Shown piece by piece: positions 1-7,219 of a DNA stretch of 53,204 nucleotides. The position numbers and the translations under genes are program-made. Every line of letters starts with the position of its first letter. Positions within the stretch are counted from its first letter, which is position 1. The notes beneath the pieces are model-generated. The model was not told where the DNA came from and did no database searches. It saw only the letters and a list, made by a program, of their open reading frames with translations. The DNA comes from CG2-30-36-16 sp964372115 (GTDB taxonomy: Bacteria; Bacteroidota; Ignavibacteria; Ignavibacteriales; Ignavibacteriaceae). The stretch is taken from NCBI GenBank assembly GCA_964372115.1, contig CAYJPN010000035.1:1-53204 (forward strand), given 5' to 3'.

Positions 1-225
1 GTATATGAATATTGTCATTAATATTTTATTTTTGTGTTGGTTTAAACATACAAGCCAATCAAGCGGACGCCGTTTTCGCTTTCGGTATTTGTGTGATTTT
101 TGGCTTTGTTCTTCCGTGTCTTGTTGCTTTGTAAAGTAGTTCTGTTAAATAAATTTTTTACAAATTATTGGCTGTTGTTATTTAAGTGGCATTCTTGTTC
201 TGGGGCGCCGCTTATCGGCAACACC
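1..225. other. Left-edge non-coding part of a cassette site
   Basis: No gene is supported here. The right end (about 186-229, ending in ACACCGTTA) has the position and core of the 3' half of a cassette site, so this is probably the distal part of the site of a cassette lying left of the window. The open frame that enters from 186 and runs into the nuclease gene most likely reads through this site and is not translated. Confidence 0.4.
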
Positions 226-254
226 GTTATATGCCAAATCAAAATGAGGTTGAG

Positions 255-752
255 ATGAATATTGATAATATTGATTCGATTAAGGAATCCGGTTTTAACG
301 GTTTCAAGAAAATCTCTGATTTAAAATTAAACTCTACAATAATTCCTAAAATTAAAGGAGTGTATCTTGTTTTGCGCCCCAATAAAAATAAAGTTGAGTT
401 CATTGAAATAGGTACTGGTGGCTTTTTCAAAAATAAAAATCCTAATGTTGATATTAGCAAACTAACTGATAAGTGGAATGAAGACGCCGGAATAGTATAT
501 ATTGGTAAAGCCGGCGGAGAGAATAGCTCCGCAACATTACAGTCCAGACTAAAACAATATTTAAATTTTGGACAAGGTAAAAAAGTGGGACATTGGGGCG
601 GAAGATATATTTGGCAAATCAAGAATATTGACGACTATATTATTTGTTGGAAAGAATTACCAGATGAAGAACCGAGAATTATTGAAATGAAACTGATTGA
701 TTTGTTCAGACAAAAATTCAATAATTTCCCATTTGCTAACCTTGTGAGCTAA
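255..752 (+). CDS. GIY-YIG nuclease-like protein
   Basis: The 165-residue product has the layout of the GIY-YIG nuclease fold: GVY at residues 35-37, VYIGK at 81-85, the catalytic-type Arg in LQSRLKQY (R98), the Glu in RIIEMKLI (E144) and a conserved-type Asn near the end (N162). All landmark positions are filled, so an active nuclease domain is likely. No extra DNA-binding domain is visible. I chose ATG 255 because GAGG at 245-248 sits six bases upstream and because an upstream start at 186 would lie across the cassette boundary at 226. The Mrr-like gene begins four bases after the stop and inside the same cassette, so the two are probably cotranscribed. GIY-YIG proteins include restriction enzymes, homing endonucleases and repair enzymes; the exact role is unknown. 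Confidence 0.8.
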   Translation: MNIDNIDSIKESGFNGFKKISDLKLNSTIIPKIKGVYLVLRPNKNKVEFIEIGTGGFFKNKNPNVDISKLTDKWNEDAGIVYIGKAGGENSSATLQSRLKQYLNFGQGKKVGHWGGRYIWQIKNIDDYIICWKELPDEEPRIIEMKLIDLFRQKFNNFPFANLVS

Positions 753-756
753 GGCA

Positions 757-1449
757 ATGACACCAAAAGAATATGAGTCATTTGTTTGTGCAAAATTTTC
801 AAAAGATGGTTATGAAACAGAATTAACCAACTATAATAATGATTATGGCATTGATGTTTTTGCTTTTAAAGCTAATGAGAAAATTGGAATCCAAGTTAAG
901 ATGTTTGGGCATACCACAAGAAAAGTGAATCGGCAAATGATAATGGAACTACACGGTTCTAAAGATTTATTCAATTGCACAAAAGCGATATTAGTGACAG
1001 ATGGACAAATCATTGACAATGCCAAAGAAGTTGCAGACAAATTAGGAATTGAAATACGCTATATAGAACCAGACGATAAATTTTTAAGTAATAATAATTG
1101 CACGGTTGACCAGTTTGATAAGATTTGGGAGAGTTTCATCAAGCCATTAGAAGGTAAAACTATAATGCGAGACAGTGGTAAATCAAATAAGATTTTATCA
1201 GTTGATTGGAGTGGGATAGAAAGAGTTACATCTAATGGCAAAAAACAAATAATAAAAATCGAGATTTTCAGATTAGCTATAAATAAAATACTGATTGATG
1301 GAAGTATCACCCGCGATTTTATAAACCAAGAATATAAAGACAGAGCTTCCTCTGGAATTGTTTTGATATTGTCCCAAGTTCCCTTTTTTGATTTTTACAA
1401 TAAGCCAGCAAGGATAGTTTTAAATAAGGAAAATTTTAAAGGCATATAA
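757..1449 (+). CDS. Mrr-like restriction endonuclease domain protein
   Basis: This 230-residue protein begins with a PD-(D/E)XK nuclease domain of the Mrr type: YESFV near the N terminus, the Asp in YGIDVFAFK (D33) and the QxK variant in GIQVK (Q46, K48), followed by an ILVTDG strand near residue 80. The C-terminal half (about 115-230) has no motif I recognise and could be a target-recognition or partner-binding domain. It follows the GIY-YIG gene by four bases in one cassette. Its last codons lie within the R''-like box at 1441-1450, so the cassette end overlaps the stop codon. Mrr-family enzymes cut modified foreign DNA, so phage or plasmid defence is a fair inference. No methyltransferase gene is present in the cassette. 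Confidence 0.8.
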   Translation: MTPKEYESFVCAKFSKDGYETELTNYNNDYGIDVFAFKANEKIGIQVKMFGHTTRKVNRQMIMELHGSKDLFNCTKAILVTDGQIIDNAKEVADKLGIEIRYIEPDDKFLSNNNCTVDQFDKIWESFIKPLEGKTIMRDSGKSNKILSVDWSGIERVTSNGKKQIIKIEIFRLAINKILIDGSITRDFINQEYKDRASSGIVLILSQVPFFDFYNKPARIVLNKENFKGI

Positions 1450-1764
1450 CGTTACAAGGATTCATGCCAAGCCCCGTAAAAAAACGGGGTAAACTGCGCC
1501 GAGGTATAATCCAGTGTCCCCGCAATGAAACGGGGTCTATGGATGGATTAAGCCCCGCCAAACAAAATGGCGGGCAAGTTCCAAGCGACTTAACGCGGAG
1601 ACTTGTATTTTAATAGCACATATTATAAGTGTGCTAACTCATACGGGATGTGATTATCCCGAAAGAACAAAAATAACCCTTGCTTTTTGCGTATGTAAAA
1701 AGTAGAAGGAAATCTTTAAAATAAAATTAACTACGGTGTTGTGTTTTAACATAACACGCCGTTA
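1441..1764 (+). repeat. Cassette site 1 (attC-like), between nuclease pair and PIN pair
   Basis: This is a stretch of about 320 bp from the R''-like box (1441-1450) to GTTA at 1761-1764. It contains several hairpins: a CCCCG...CGGGG pair near 1472-1488, CCCGCCA...TGGCGGG near 1553-1573, and ACGGTGTTGTG pairing with CATAACACGCCGT just before the boundary. The 5' part (TAACGTTACAAG onward) is homologous to the reverse complement of 51700-51824. The last 94 bases are nearly identical to 2789-2882. No gene is seen in 1450-1844. Confidence 0.6.
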
Positions 1765-1844
1765 TGTGCTAAATTTATTGTTGTAATCTTGATAATATGT
1801 TTTTACATTTAATGAGTAAATAATAAGACGGAGAAATATATATT

Positions 1845-2045
1845 ATGCAATCACAACCATTAAGTAATGTCCAAGAAGAATTGCTGAAACTTTATTCCCA
1901 AAATCTCTCCCCAGAGGAATTGAAGGAACTAAAAACCGTGTTGGGTAAGTATTTTACCCACAAAGCAACTAAAGAAGCTGACAGAATTTGGGATAATAAA
2001 AAATATACAAATGAAACTATGGATGCTTGGTTAGATGAAGGATAG
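1845..2045 (+). CDS. Putative antitoxin of PIN toxin pair
   Basis: This is a small, charged 66-residue protein. It has two predicted helical stretches (residues about 7-33, rich in Leu and Glu) and an acidic, Trp-containing tail ending in DAWLDEG. It overlaps the next gene by 11 bases, the usual arrangement for a toxin-antitoxin pair with the antitoxin first. GGAG at 1830-1833 precedes the ATG by 11 bases. No DNA-binding fold is recognised. The antitoxin role is inferred from size, charge and the PIN-domain gene directly downstream. Confidence 0.65.
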   Translation: MQSQPLSNVQEELLKLYSQNLSPEELKELKTVLGKYFTHKATKEADRIWDNKKYTNETMDAWLDEG

Positions 2046-2460
2046 GCTTAAAGTCGTTCTCGACACAAATGTTTTGCTCGTGTCAATATCATCAAAATCA
2101 AAATATCATTGGATATTTGATAAATTAGTTGCTGATGAATACGACTTATTTATTACGAATGAAATATTGATGGAATATGAAGAAATTATTTCTCAAAAAT
2201 ATAATTCGACCGTTGCCCGCAATGTAATCAAATCACTTCTAATTTTGCCAAACGTTTATAAAGTATCTATATATTTTAATTGGGATCTTATTGAAGAAGA
2301 TACAGATGATAATAAATTTGTAGATTGTGCAATAAACTCAAATTCTCACCTTTTAGTTACAAACGATAAACATTTTCAAATATTAAAAAATATAGATTTC
2401 CCAAAAATCAAAATAAATAGCATCAACGATTTTGCAGCACAACTTGGAATAGACTTGTAG
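2035..2460 (+). CDS. PIN-domain toxin (putative ribonuclease)
   Basis: The 141-residue protein is a PIN domain from end to end. It has VVLDTNVLL with the first acidic residue (D10), NEILMEYEE with E44, EEDTDDNKFVDCA with acidic residues at 92-93 and 98, and VTNDKHF with D112. These are the metal-binding positions of PIN ribonucleases. It resembles the 'putative toxin, PIN family' group (TIGR00305-like). Translation is probably coupled to the upstream antitoxin, whose 3' end it overlaps by 11 bases. It belongs to a single two-gene cassette bounded by 1761 and 2879. Such pairs are common in cassette arrays, where they stabilise the array; here that role is inference. Confidence 0.85.
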   Translation: MKDRLKVVLDTNVLLVSISSKSKYHWIFDKLVADEYDLFITNEILMEYEEIISQKYNSTVARNVIKSLLILPNVYKVSIYFNWDLIEEDTDDNKFVDCAINSNSHLLVTNDKHFQILKNIDFPKIKINSINDFAAQLGIDL

Positions 2461-2469
2461 TTATAAAAT

Positions 2470-2882
2470 CGCACTTAACAAGCAACTGCTAATGAACCAT
2501 TCCCCGCATTATGTTAGTAATTGTTTATACGTTCTTATTTGTTGTTGGAGCTGGGAGTTTTTTGAAAAATTTAGATTTAATTGAGTTTAATTTTGTGAGT
2601 AAATATAAGCCTTAGGCGTTGTTATTTAACAATCATTGATGGTTTAAAAAGTTTTTACAAAAAATAACAAGCTATTTTTTTATTCAGCGTCTGTTTATGG
2701 CGCTTCAATTTGGTTAAGCGAATAACAGGATATCCCAATTATTAAGGGATACTATTTATCGTCAATCGGGGTTTTAGAAATTTAATCGAAATAACCCTTG
2801 CTTTTTGCGTATGTAAAAAGTAGAAGGAAATCTATAAAATAAAATTAACTACGGTGTTGTGTTTTAACATAACACGCCGTTA
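2470..2882 (+). repeat. Cassette site 2 (attC-like)
   Basis: About 410 bp lie between the R''-like box CGCACTTAAC (2470-2479) and GTTA at 2879-2882. It may be composite: an internal GGCGTTGTTATTTAAC near 2616-2631 looks like a second boundary, which would imply an empty or decayed cassette. Hairpins include a TATCCC...GGGATA pair near 2731-2751 and the terminal ACGGTGTTGTG/CATAACACGCCGT stem. Bases 2789-2882 match 1671-1764 at 93 of 94 positions. No gene is seen. Confidence 0.6.
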
Positions 2883-2912
2883 GGTTTACAAAAATTATTC
2901 AAGGAAAAACTT

Positions 2913-3539
2913 ATGAAGAAACTACTTTTTTTACCTTTGCTGTTTTTAATTTCCTGTGCTCCTAGAACTTATATGGAAGGCTATGATTCAAAGACAGTTA
3001 AATCATTCAAGAATATTGCAGTAATTGAGCCAACATTTATATTAGTTGAAGTAGATGAAGATTATAAAAAAGAGATTTATGATTATGATACAGAGATAAA
3101 AGAAGTTTTCAAAGAAAGTTTTGCTAGTTACGTTAAAAACTCTGATTCAAAATATTTTACTATAGATTCGACATCAGTAAATGCTGAAACTGTATTTGAA
3201 TTAATTTCTAAATGCTATGGTATTGATATGGCTGATAGTTCATTGATTGAAAAAATCCTACCCAATAGAGATGGAACTAATAAATTACTTCTTTCTCATG
3301 TTTCAGGCTGGTATAAAACTGACGAACTTGTAAATTGGGAAAGTACAAAAAGCTTATTATATGGGATTTTTACTTTAGGAACCTATATTCCAGTTTATCG
3401 AGAATATGCACTTACAAATTATATGGTAATGATAGACTTAATTAATTATAAGGTCGTTTATAAAGACAAAAGAGAAATTTATGATGATATGAGAGTTAAA
3501 GAACAGTTATCTAATATAATCAAAAGAGCGTTATATTAA
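2913..3539 (+). CDS. Hypothetical lipoprotein (cassette gene)
   Basis: The 208-residue product starts with a lipoprotein signal peptide: MKK, a hydrophobic run, then the lipobox LISC with the lipidated Cys at residue 15. The mature part is acidic and has no domain I recognise. It contains a short Gly-rich, possibly membrane-touching stretch (LLYGIFTLGTYIPVY) near residues 148-162. AAGGA at 2901-2905 precedes the ATG by seven bases. It is the only gene of cassette 3, whose flanking boxes (2879-2890 and 3545-3556) are perfect inverted repeats. Function is unknown; location in the periplasm or outer membrane is inferred from the signal. Confidence 0.75.
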   Translation: MKKLLFLPLLFLISCAPRTYMEGYDSKTVKSFKNIAVIEPTFILVEVDEDYKKEIYDYDTEIKEVFKESFASYVKNSDSKYFTIDSTSVNAETVFELISKCYGIDMADSSLIEKILPNRDGTNKLLLSHVSGWYKTDELVNWESTKSLLYGIFTLGTYIPVYREYALTNYMVMIDLINYKVVYKDKREIYDDMRVKEQLSNIIKRALY

Positions 3540-3544
3540 TATTG

Positions 3545-3766
3545 TGTAAACCTAACCAGTTATTCCGATTAAAGTCAGATCGGAATTTAGATGTTCGATA
3601 AATATTTTTAAGCGCTTTCGGGACGCAGCTATCCCGAAAAAAGAAATTAACCCATCCTTTTTGCGGGTGTAAAAGGTTGAAGGAAATAAATAAAACGCTG
3701 TGTTATGTTTTAACTACTTGTTCGCCTTTGACGAACCAGTCCGACCCTGACGGAAACACGGCGTTT
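3545..3766 (+). repeat. Cassette site 3 (attC-like)
   Basis: This is about 220 bp from the R''-like box TGTAAACCTAAC (3545-3556) to GTTT at 3763-3766. The 5' half (CCTAACCAGTTATTCCG, then AGATGTTCGATAAAT) matches the truncated site at 4494-4565. The 3' half (CCCATCCTTTTTGCGGG, then TTGAAGG) resembles the matching parts of sites 1 and 2. The terminal stem AACGCTGTGT/ACACGGCGTT is split by an inserted arm that itself contains GTTCGCCTTTGACGAAC. Confidence 0.55.
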
Positions 3767-3787
3767 AACTAAAAAAAATGAGTCAAA

Positions 3788-4486
3788 ATGAAAAAAATTG
3801 GAATAATTGGTGGAATTGCACCTGAATCTACAATAGTATATTACAAAGGAATTATAAATTCTTTTTTTCAAATGAGTAATGGAAAAGATTATCCGAAGAT
3901 TATTATAAATAGCATAAATATGACAGAAATGTTAAGCTATTTGATGAGTAATAATTTAGCTGACTTGTCAGAGTATCTTTTAGAAGAAATACAAAAATTA
4001 GCATTGGCTGGAGCAGATTTTGGGTTATTGGCTTCTAATACTCCACACATTGTATTCGACAGATTAAAAAAAAGTTCACCAATTCCATTATTAAGTATCG
4101 TTGAACTTGCATGTAAAAAAGTTAAGTCTGAAAATATTAAGAGAGTGGGTTTATTTGGCACAAAATTCACAATGCAGAATAATTTTTATAAGGAAGTATT
4201 TTCACGAGAAAGCATAGAAATAATAGCCCCCAATGAAGAATCTCAGAATTATATTCACAAAATATATTTTGATGAATTGGTAAAAGGGATAATATCAAAA
4301 GAGACAAAGATGAATTTATTAGAAATAATAAAAGAAATGAAAAATAGTGATAAGATAGAGGGACTGATATTAGGCGGCACCGAATTGTCGTTAATATTCA
4401 ATGAAAAAGATAATGAAAACATTTTATTATACGATACAACAAAAATCCATATTGAAGGAATAATGGAATATTTAAGAAACAATTAA
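3788..4486 (+). CDS. Aspartate/glutamate racemase-family protein lacking both catalytic Cys
   Basis: The 232-residue protein has the Asp/Glu racemase fold: KKIGIIGGIAPEST at the start, LLASNTPHIVF at 80-90, and LILGGTELSLI near 193-203. In active racemases the two strands carry cysteines (CNT and GCTE). Here the positions read SNT (Ser83) and GGTE (Gly197), so the classic two-Cys racemase chemistry looks impossible. It may belong to a divergent subgroup with another activity, or be a binding protein. The length is normal for the family. It is the single gene of cassette 4. There is no good Shine-Dalgarno, only A-rich sequence, as is common in Bacteroidota. Fold assignment is firm; function is open. 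Confidence 0.8.
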   Translation: MKKIGIIGGIAPESTIVYYKGIINSFFQMSNGKDYPKIIINSINMTEMLSYLMSNNLADLSEYLLEEIQKLALAGADFGLLASNTPHIVFDRLKKSSPIPLLSIVELACKKVKSENIKRVGLFGTKFTMQNNFYKEVFSRESIEIIAPNEESQNYIHKIYFDELVKGIISKETKMNLLEIIKEMKNSDKIEGLILGGTELSLIFNEKDNENILLYDTTKIHIEGIMEYLRNN

Positions 4487-4493
4487 AAAACTT

Positions 4494-4565
4494 CCTAACA
4501 AGTTATTCCGATTAAAGTAGGCACTCAATTTAGATGTTTGATAAATATTTTTTTAGCGCTTCCAA
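4494..4565 (+). repeat. Truncated cassette site 4, end of array
   Basis: CCTAACAAGTTATTCCG followed by AGATGTTTGATAAAT matches the 5' half of site 3 (3551-3620) with a few differences. The similarity then stops at about 4565, and no 3' half or GTTA core follows. The box at its start does not pair with the cassette 4 start at 3763, unlike the other cassettes. This looks like the broken end of the array against stable chromosome. Confidence 0.5.
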
Positions 4566-4612
4566 CTAATATATTTTTTAATAAGAACCGATAGAATCCC
4601 TTCTACAAAAGA

Positions 4613-5593
4613 TTAATAAAATACTTTTTCCATGTTATACCTGTTACGGTAATCAATCGGGGACATTCCCGCAATTTTTTTAAAAACCTCTCTAAACGCT
4701 TTATTGTCGGTATAGCCAACGTCGTACATCACTTCATTAATAGTCTTTCTTCCCGATTCCAATTGCTTTTTTGCCGCTTCTACTTTCACTCTTTGCACAT
4801 ATTCAATAACCGAATTAAAGGTTGCTTTTTTAAATCGCCGCTCAAAAGTTCTGCGACCGATACTGAAAATTTCAGATAATTGGTCGACCGTTATTCTATC
4901 TTTATAATTAGTTTCAATAAACTCCTGCGCTTTTTTAACCTGCTCATCTCCGTGTTCCTTTAGCCCTCTAAAGATCATAAAAGGAGATTGACTTCCGCGT
5001 TCGATATCAATCTGGAACATTTTTGAACAGCGAACAGCTATCTCCCTTCCGGCATATTTTTCAATTAAATATAAAACAAGATTAGAGGAAGAAAAAGCTC
5101 CGCCGCTTGAATAAATCCCTTTTTCGTCCGTGAGTATTTTGTCGACTACAAGATTTACATCCGGGAAAACAGTTCTAAAGTCATCTGCCGCTCGCCAATG
5201 AGTGGAACACTGCATCCCTTTAAGTAAACCTGTTGCCGCCAATAAAAAAGCGCCTACGCAAAGGCTGGCAACTTCAGCTCCGCTTTTATATTGTTTTATT
5301 ATCCACGGAATAAATTCCACATTTAATTTCAGCGCCTCCCGAATATCTCCTTGCATTGCAGGAACGATTATCAAATCTGTTTTCTCAACGTCTGTCAAAA
5401 GACGATCTGTTTTTACCGAATATAATCCGTCGTTTAGTCTTACCAATCCTGTTAATCCAACCATCTGAATATTAAAGATTGGAGCCTTACCATCTGCAAG
5501 GGAAATATCATTCACTTCCGAAAATGCGTGCCGCGGAATTTCGATGCTGCTTAATCTGGATCTTTCCAGGACTAAAATTGATATCCTTTTCAT
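4613..5593 (-). CDS. GlxA-family AraC transcriptional regulator (DJ-1/PfpI + HTH)
   Basis: The 326-residue protein has an N-terminal DJ-1/PfpI (class I glutamine amidotransferase-like) domain, with the nucleophile-elbow Cys in ASLCVGAFLLA near residue 113. A C-terminal AraC-type pair of helix-turn-helix motifs follows (about 218-320), with ITVDQLSEIFSIGRRTFERRF and the signature INEVMYDVGYTDNKAFREVFKKIAGMSPIDYR. This is the usual order and length of GlxA-type regulators, whose amidotransferase-like domain senses an unknown ligand and is not normally catalytic. It is transcribed away from the small-enzyme cluster to its right and may control it or itself. It is the first backbone gene after the truncated array. 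Confidence 0.9.
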   Translation of the reverse strand: MKRISILVLERSRLSSIEIPRHAFSEVNDISLADGKAPIFNIQMVGLTGLVRLNDGLYSVKTDRLLTDVEKTDLIIVPAMQGDIREALKLNVEFIPWIIKQYKSGAEVASLCVGAFLLAATGLLKGMQCSTHWRAADDFRTVFPDVNLVVDKILTDEKGIYSSGGAFSSSNLVLYLIEKYAGREIAVRCSKMFQIDIERGSQSPFMIFRGLKEHGDEQVKKAQEFIETNYKDRITVDQLSEIFSIGRRTFERRFKKATFNSVIEYVQRVKVEAAKKQLESGRKTINEVMYDVGYTDNKAFREVFKKIAGMSPIDYRNRYNMEKVFY

Positions 5594-5710
5594 GCGCCAA
5601 AACTACAAAAAGGATTTGACGCAATCAACCCGCAACATTGTCGTATTTACACCCCATAAAACTTAGTTTGTGATAGTATGTTTGCATTAAAATTTACAGA
5701 CGGATTGCAG

Positions 5711-5984
5711 ATGGAAAAATATTTTTTTGATAGAGATATTAAAGTTTTCTATGTTTTAGCTGAAAGATTTCAGGAAGGAATTTTGGAAGCTCACAGAAAA
5801 TTACATTCACTTCTTCCGGTAGAAAACAAGCGAAACTTTTTTGGCATTTCAAACGTTAATAAAAAAGGTGTAATTATTTACAAAGTCGATCTTTGAAGAA
5901 TTGGAAACAAAACAAAAATTATCTCTTAAAAAGAGTATTGCATTTGAGTGCGGTATCGCATTACTTCAATATGAGAAAAAATAA
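5711..5984 (+). pseudogene. Broken GyrI-like / effector-binding small protein
   Basis: The reading frame from ATG 5711 gives a 61-residue start (MEKYFFDRDIKVFYVLAER, later LHSLLPVENKRNFFGISNV, then GVIIYKVDL) and stops at 5896. The frame shifted by one base continues the expected sequence (FEELETKQKLSLKK...) to a stop at 5984. I recall Bacteroidota proteins with KVFYV...GILEAH..LHSL...YFGISRPE...IVYKAAAEELEEG that continue for a further 60 or so residues. This copy therefore seems to have a one-base frameshift near 5893 and a lost 3' end. Family identity is from memory and moderate. Confidence 0.5.
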
Positions 5985-6017
5985 TAAACTTAATACAATC
6001 AAAATAAAGGAAAAAAA

Positions 6018-6440
6018 ATGAAAGTTATAAATCCCTACTTAAACTTCAACGGAAATACCGAAGAAGCTTTTAATTTTTACAAATCGGTTTTTGGCGGTGA
6101 GTTCACCATGCTGATGCGATTTAAAGACGTACCTGATCAGAAAATTCCGGAAGATGCAAAGAACCAAATTATGCACGTTGCGTTACCGCTCGGTAAAAAC
6201 AACATATTGATGGGAAGTGATGCGCCGGAATCAATGGGATGTACTTTAACTGTCGGGAATAATGTTTACATCTCAATCCATGCGGAAAGCCGTGAAGAAG
6301 CTGATAAACTTTTTAAGGGTTTATCTGCCGGCGGCAATGTTCAAATGCCGATGGCGGATATGTTTTGGGGTGATTACTATGGTTCGTTTGCGGACAAATT
6401 CGGGATTCAATGGATGATCTCGTTTACGAATCCTAAATAA
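6018..6440 (+). CDS. VOC-family protein (PhnB/YjdN-like)
   Basis: This 140-residue protein matches the PhnB-like branch of the vicinal-oxygen-chelate superfamily: MKVINPYLNFNGNTEEAFNFY at the start, YKSVFGGEF, IMHVALPLGKNNILMGSD in the middle and the C-terminal MADMFWGDYYGSFADKFGIQWM. The FWG..YG...D.FG.QWM motif is characteristic. Members are small cytoplasmic dimers, mostly of unknown substrate. AAGGAA at about 6006-6011 precedes the ATG. It opens a run of co-directional small genes reaching 9635. Confidence 0.9.
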   Translation: MKVINPYLNFNGNTEEAFNFYKSVFGGEFTMLMRFKDVPDQKIPEDAKNQIMHVALPLGKNNILMGSDAPESMGCTLTVGNNVYISIHAESREEADKLFKGLSAGGNVQMPMADMFWGDYYGSFADKFGIQWMISFTNPK

Positions 6441-6490
6441 ATTCTATTGAATGATTACCCAAATTGATGACTTAAATAGGAGAAATGATT

Positions 6491-7162
6491 TTGAGTAAAT
6501 TGAAAGTTTTGAGTTATAGTGTTTCAATTGACGGATTTGGAGCAGGACCCAATCAAAGCATCGACAACCCTATGGGAATTGAGGGGATGTCTCTTCATGG
6601 TTGGTTTTTGCCGACTAAGACATTTCAAGCAATGCACAGTGAGATGCTTGGAGGTGGAGAAACCGAAGGTACTATCGGTGTTGATAATGATTTTGCTGCT
6701 AAAGGATTTGAAAATATTGGCGCATGGATAATGGGAAGAAATATGTTTGGTCCAATGAGAGGACCGTGGGAAGATCATTCATGGAAAGGATGGTGGGGAG
6801 ATAATCCGCCTTATCATACGCCTGTTTACGTTTTAACTCATCACGCCAGACCATCTATTAAAATGGAGGGGGGAACAACATTTCACTTTATCACCGATGG
6901 AATTGAAACCGCGCTGAAGTTGGCAAAAGCGAGTGCCAAAGGAAAGGATGTTCGGTTAGGAGGCGGGGCTAATACAGTTCGGCAATATTTGAGATCGAGG
7001 TTAGTGGACGAAATGCACATTGCTGTATCACCCGCTTTCCTTGGATCTGGTGAGAGCTTATGGCGCGATATAAATTTAGTTGAACTTGGATATGAGTGCG
7101 TTGAATATGCGCCTTCTGAAAAAGCGGCACATTTCGTTTTCAAAAAAAATAAAAAAATTTAA
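6491..7162 (+). CDS. Dihydrofolate reductase/RibD-C family protein (paralogue 1)
   Basis: The protein of about 223 residues has the RibD C-terminal (DHFR-like) fold: KVLSYSVSIDGFGAG at the N terminus, AWIMGRNMFG, GKDVRLGGGANTVRQYLR and LVDEMHIAVSPAFLGSGESLW. These fit NADPH-dependent reductases of the YyaP/RibD-C type; the substrate is unknown. I prefer the TTG at 6491, which lies eight bases from AGGAG (6478-6482). The ATG at 6485 is only two bases from it and would add two residues. The insert rich in His, Trp and Gly (SWKGWWGDNPPYHTPV) is typical of this subfamily. Two further paralogues lie downstream. Confidence 0.85.
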   Translation: MSKLKVLSYSVSIDGFGAGPNQSIDNPMGIEGMSLHGWFLPTKTFQAMHSEMLGGGETEGTIGVDNDFAAKGFENIGAWIMGRNMFGPMRGPWEDHSWKGWWGDNPPYHTPVYVLTHHARPSIKMEGGTTFHFITDGIETALKLAKASAKGKDVRLGGGANTVRQYLRSRLVDEMHIAVSPAFLGSGESLWRDINLVELGYECVEYAPSEKAAHFVFKKNKKI

Positions 7163-7219
7163 TCGCCGCGTTTAAATTCGGAATCAACCAGATGTTAAAC
7201 TTCACCTAAAAGGATTAAG

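Larger units (their letters stand above)
1..4565 (+). mobile_element. Integron-like gene-cassette array (no integrase seen)
   Basis: Four gene modules read in the same direction and are separated by long hairpin-rich sites. Cassette starts read CACCGTTATATGCC (226 is the G of GTTA), CACGCCGTTATGTGC (1761), CACGCCGTTAGGTTT (2879) and CACGGCGTTTAACTA (3763). The first three have a matching inverted copy just after the genes: 226-235 with 1441-1450 (10/10), 1761-1770 with 2470-2479 (8/10), 2879-2890 with 3545-3556 (12/12). In integrons, a cassette's R' box (GTTRRRY) and R'' box (RYYYAAC) pair in the same way. The sites here are about 220-410 bp, longer than the 57-141 bp usual for attC, so 'integron-like' is inference. 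No tyrosine recombinase gene lies in the window. The array appears to end at about 4565, where the last site is truncated. Confidence 0.6.

Noticed and set aside
186..254. N-terminal extension of the GIY-YIG protein
   Set aside because: It crosses the cassette boundary at 226, and ATG 255 has a good ribosome site.
3763..4500. Perfect box pairing for cassette 4
   Set aside because: GTTTAACTAA at 3763 does not pair with CTTCCTAAC at 4491-4499, so only three of four left-hand cassettes show the box pairing.
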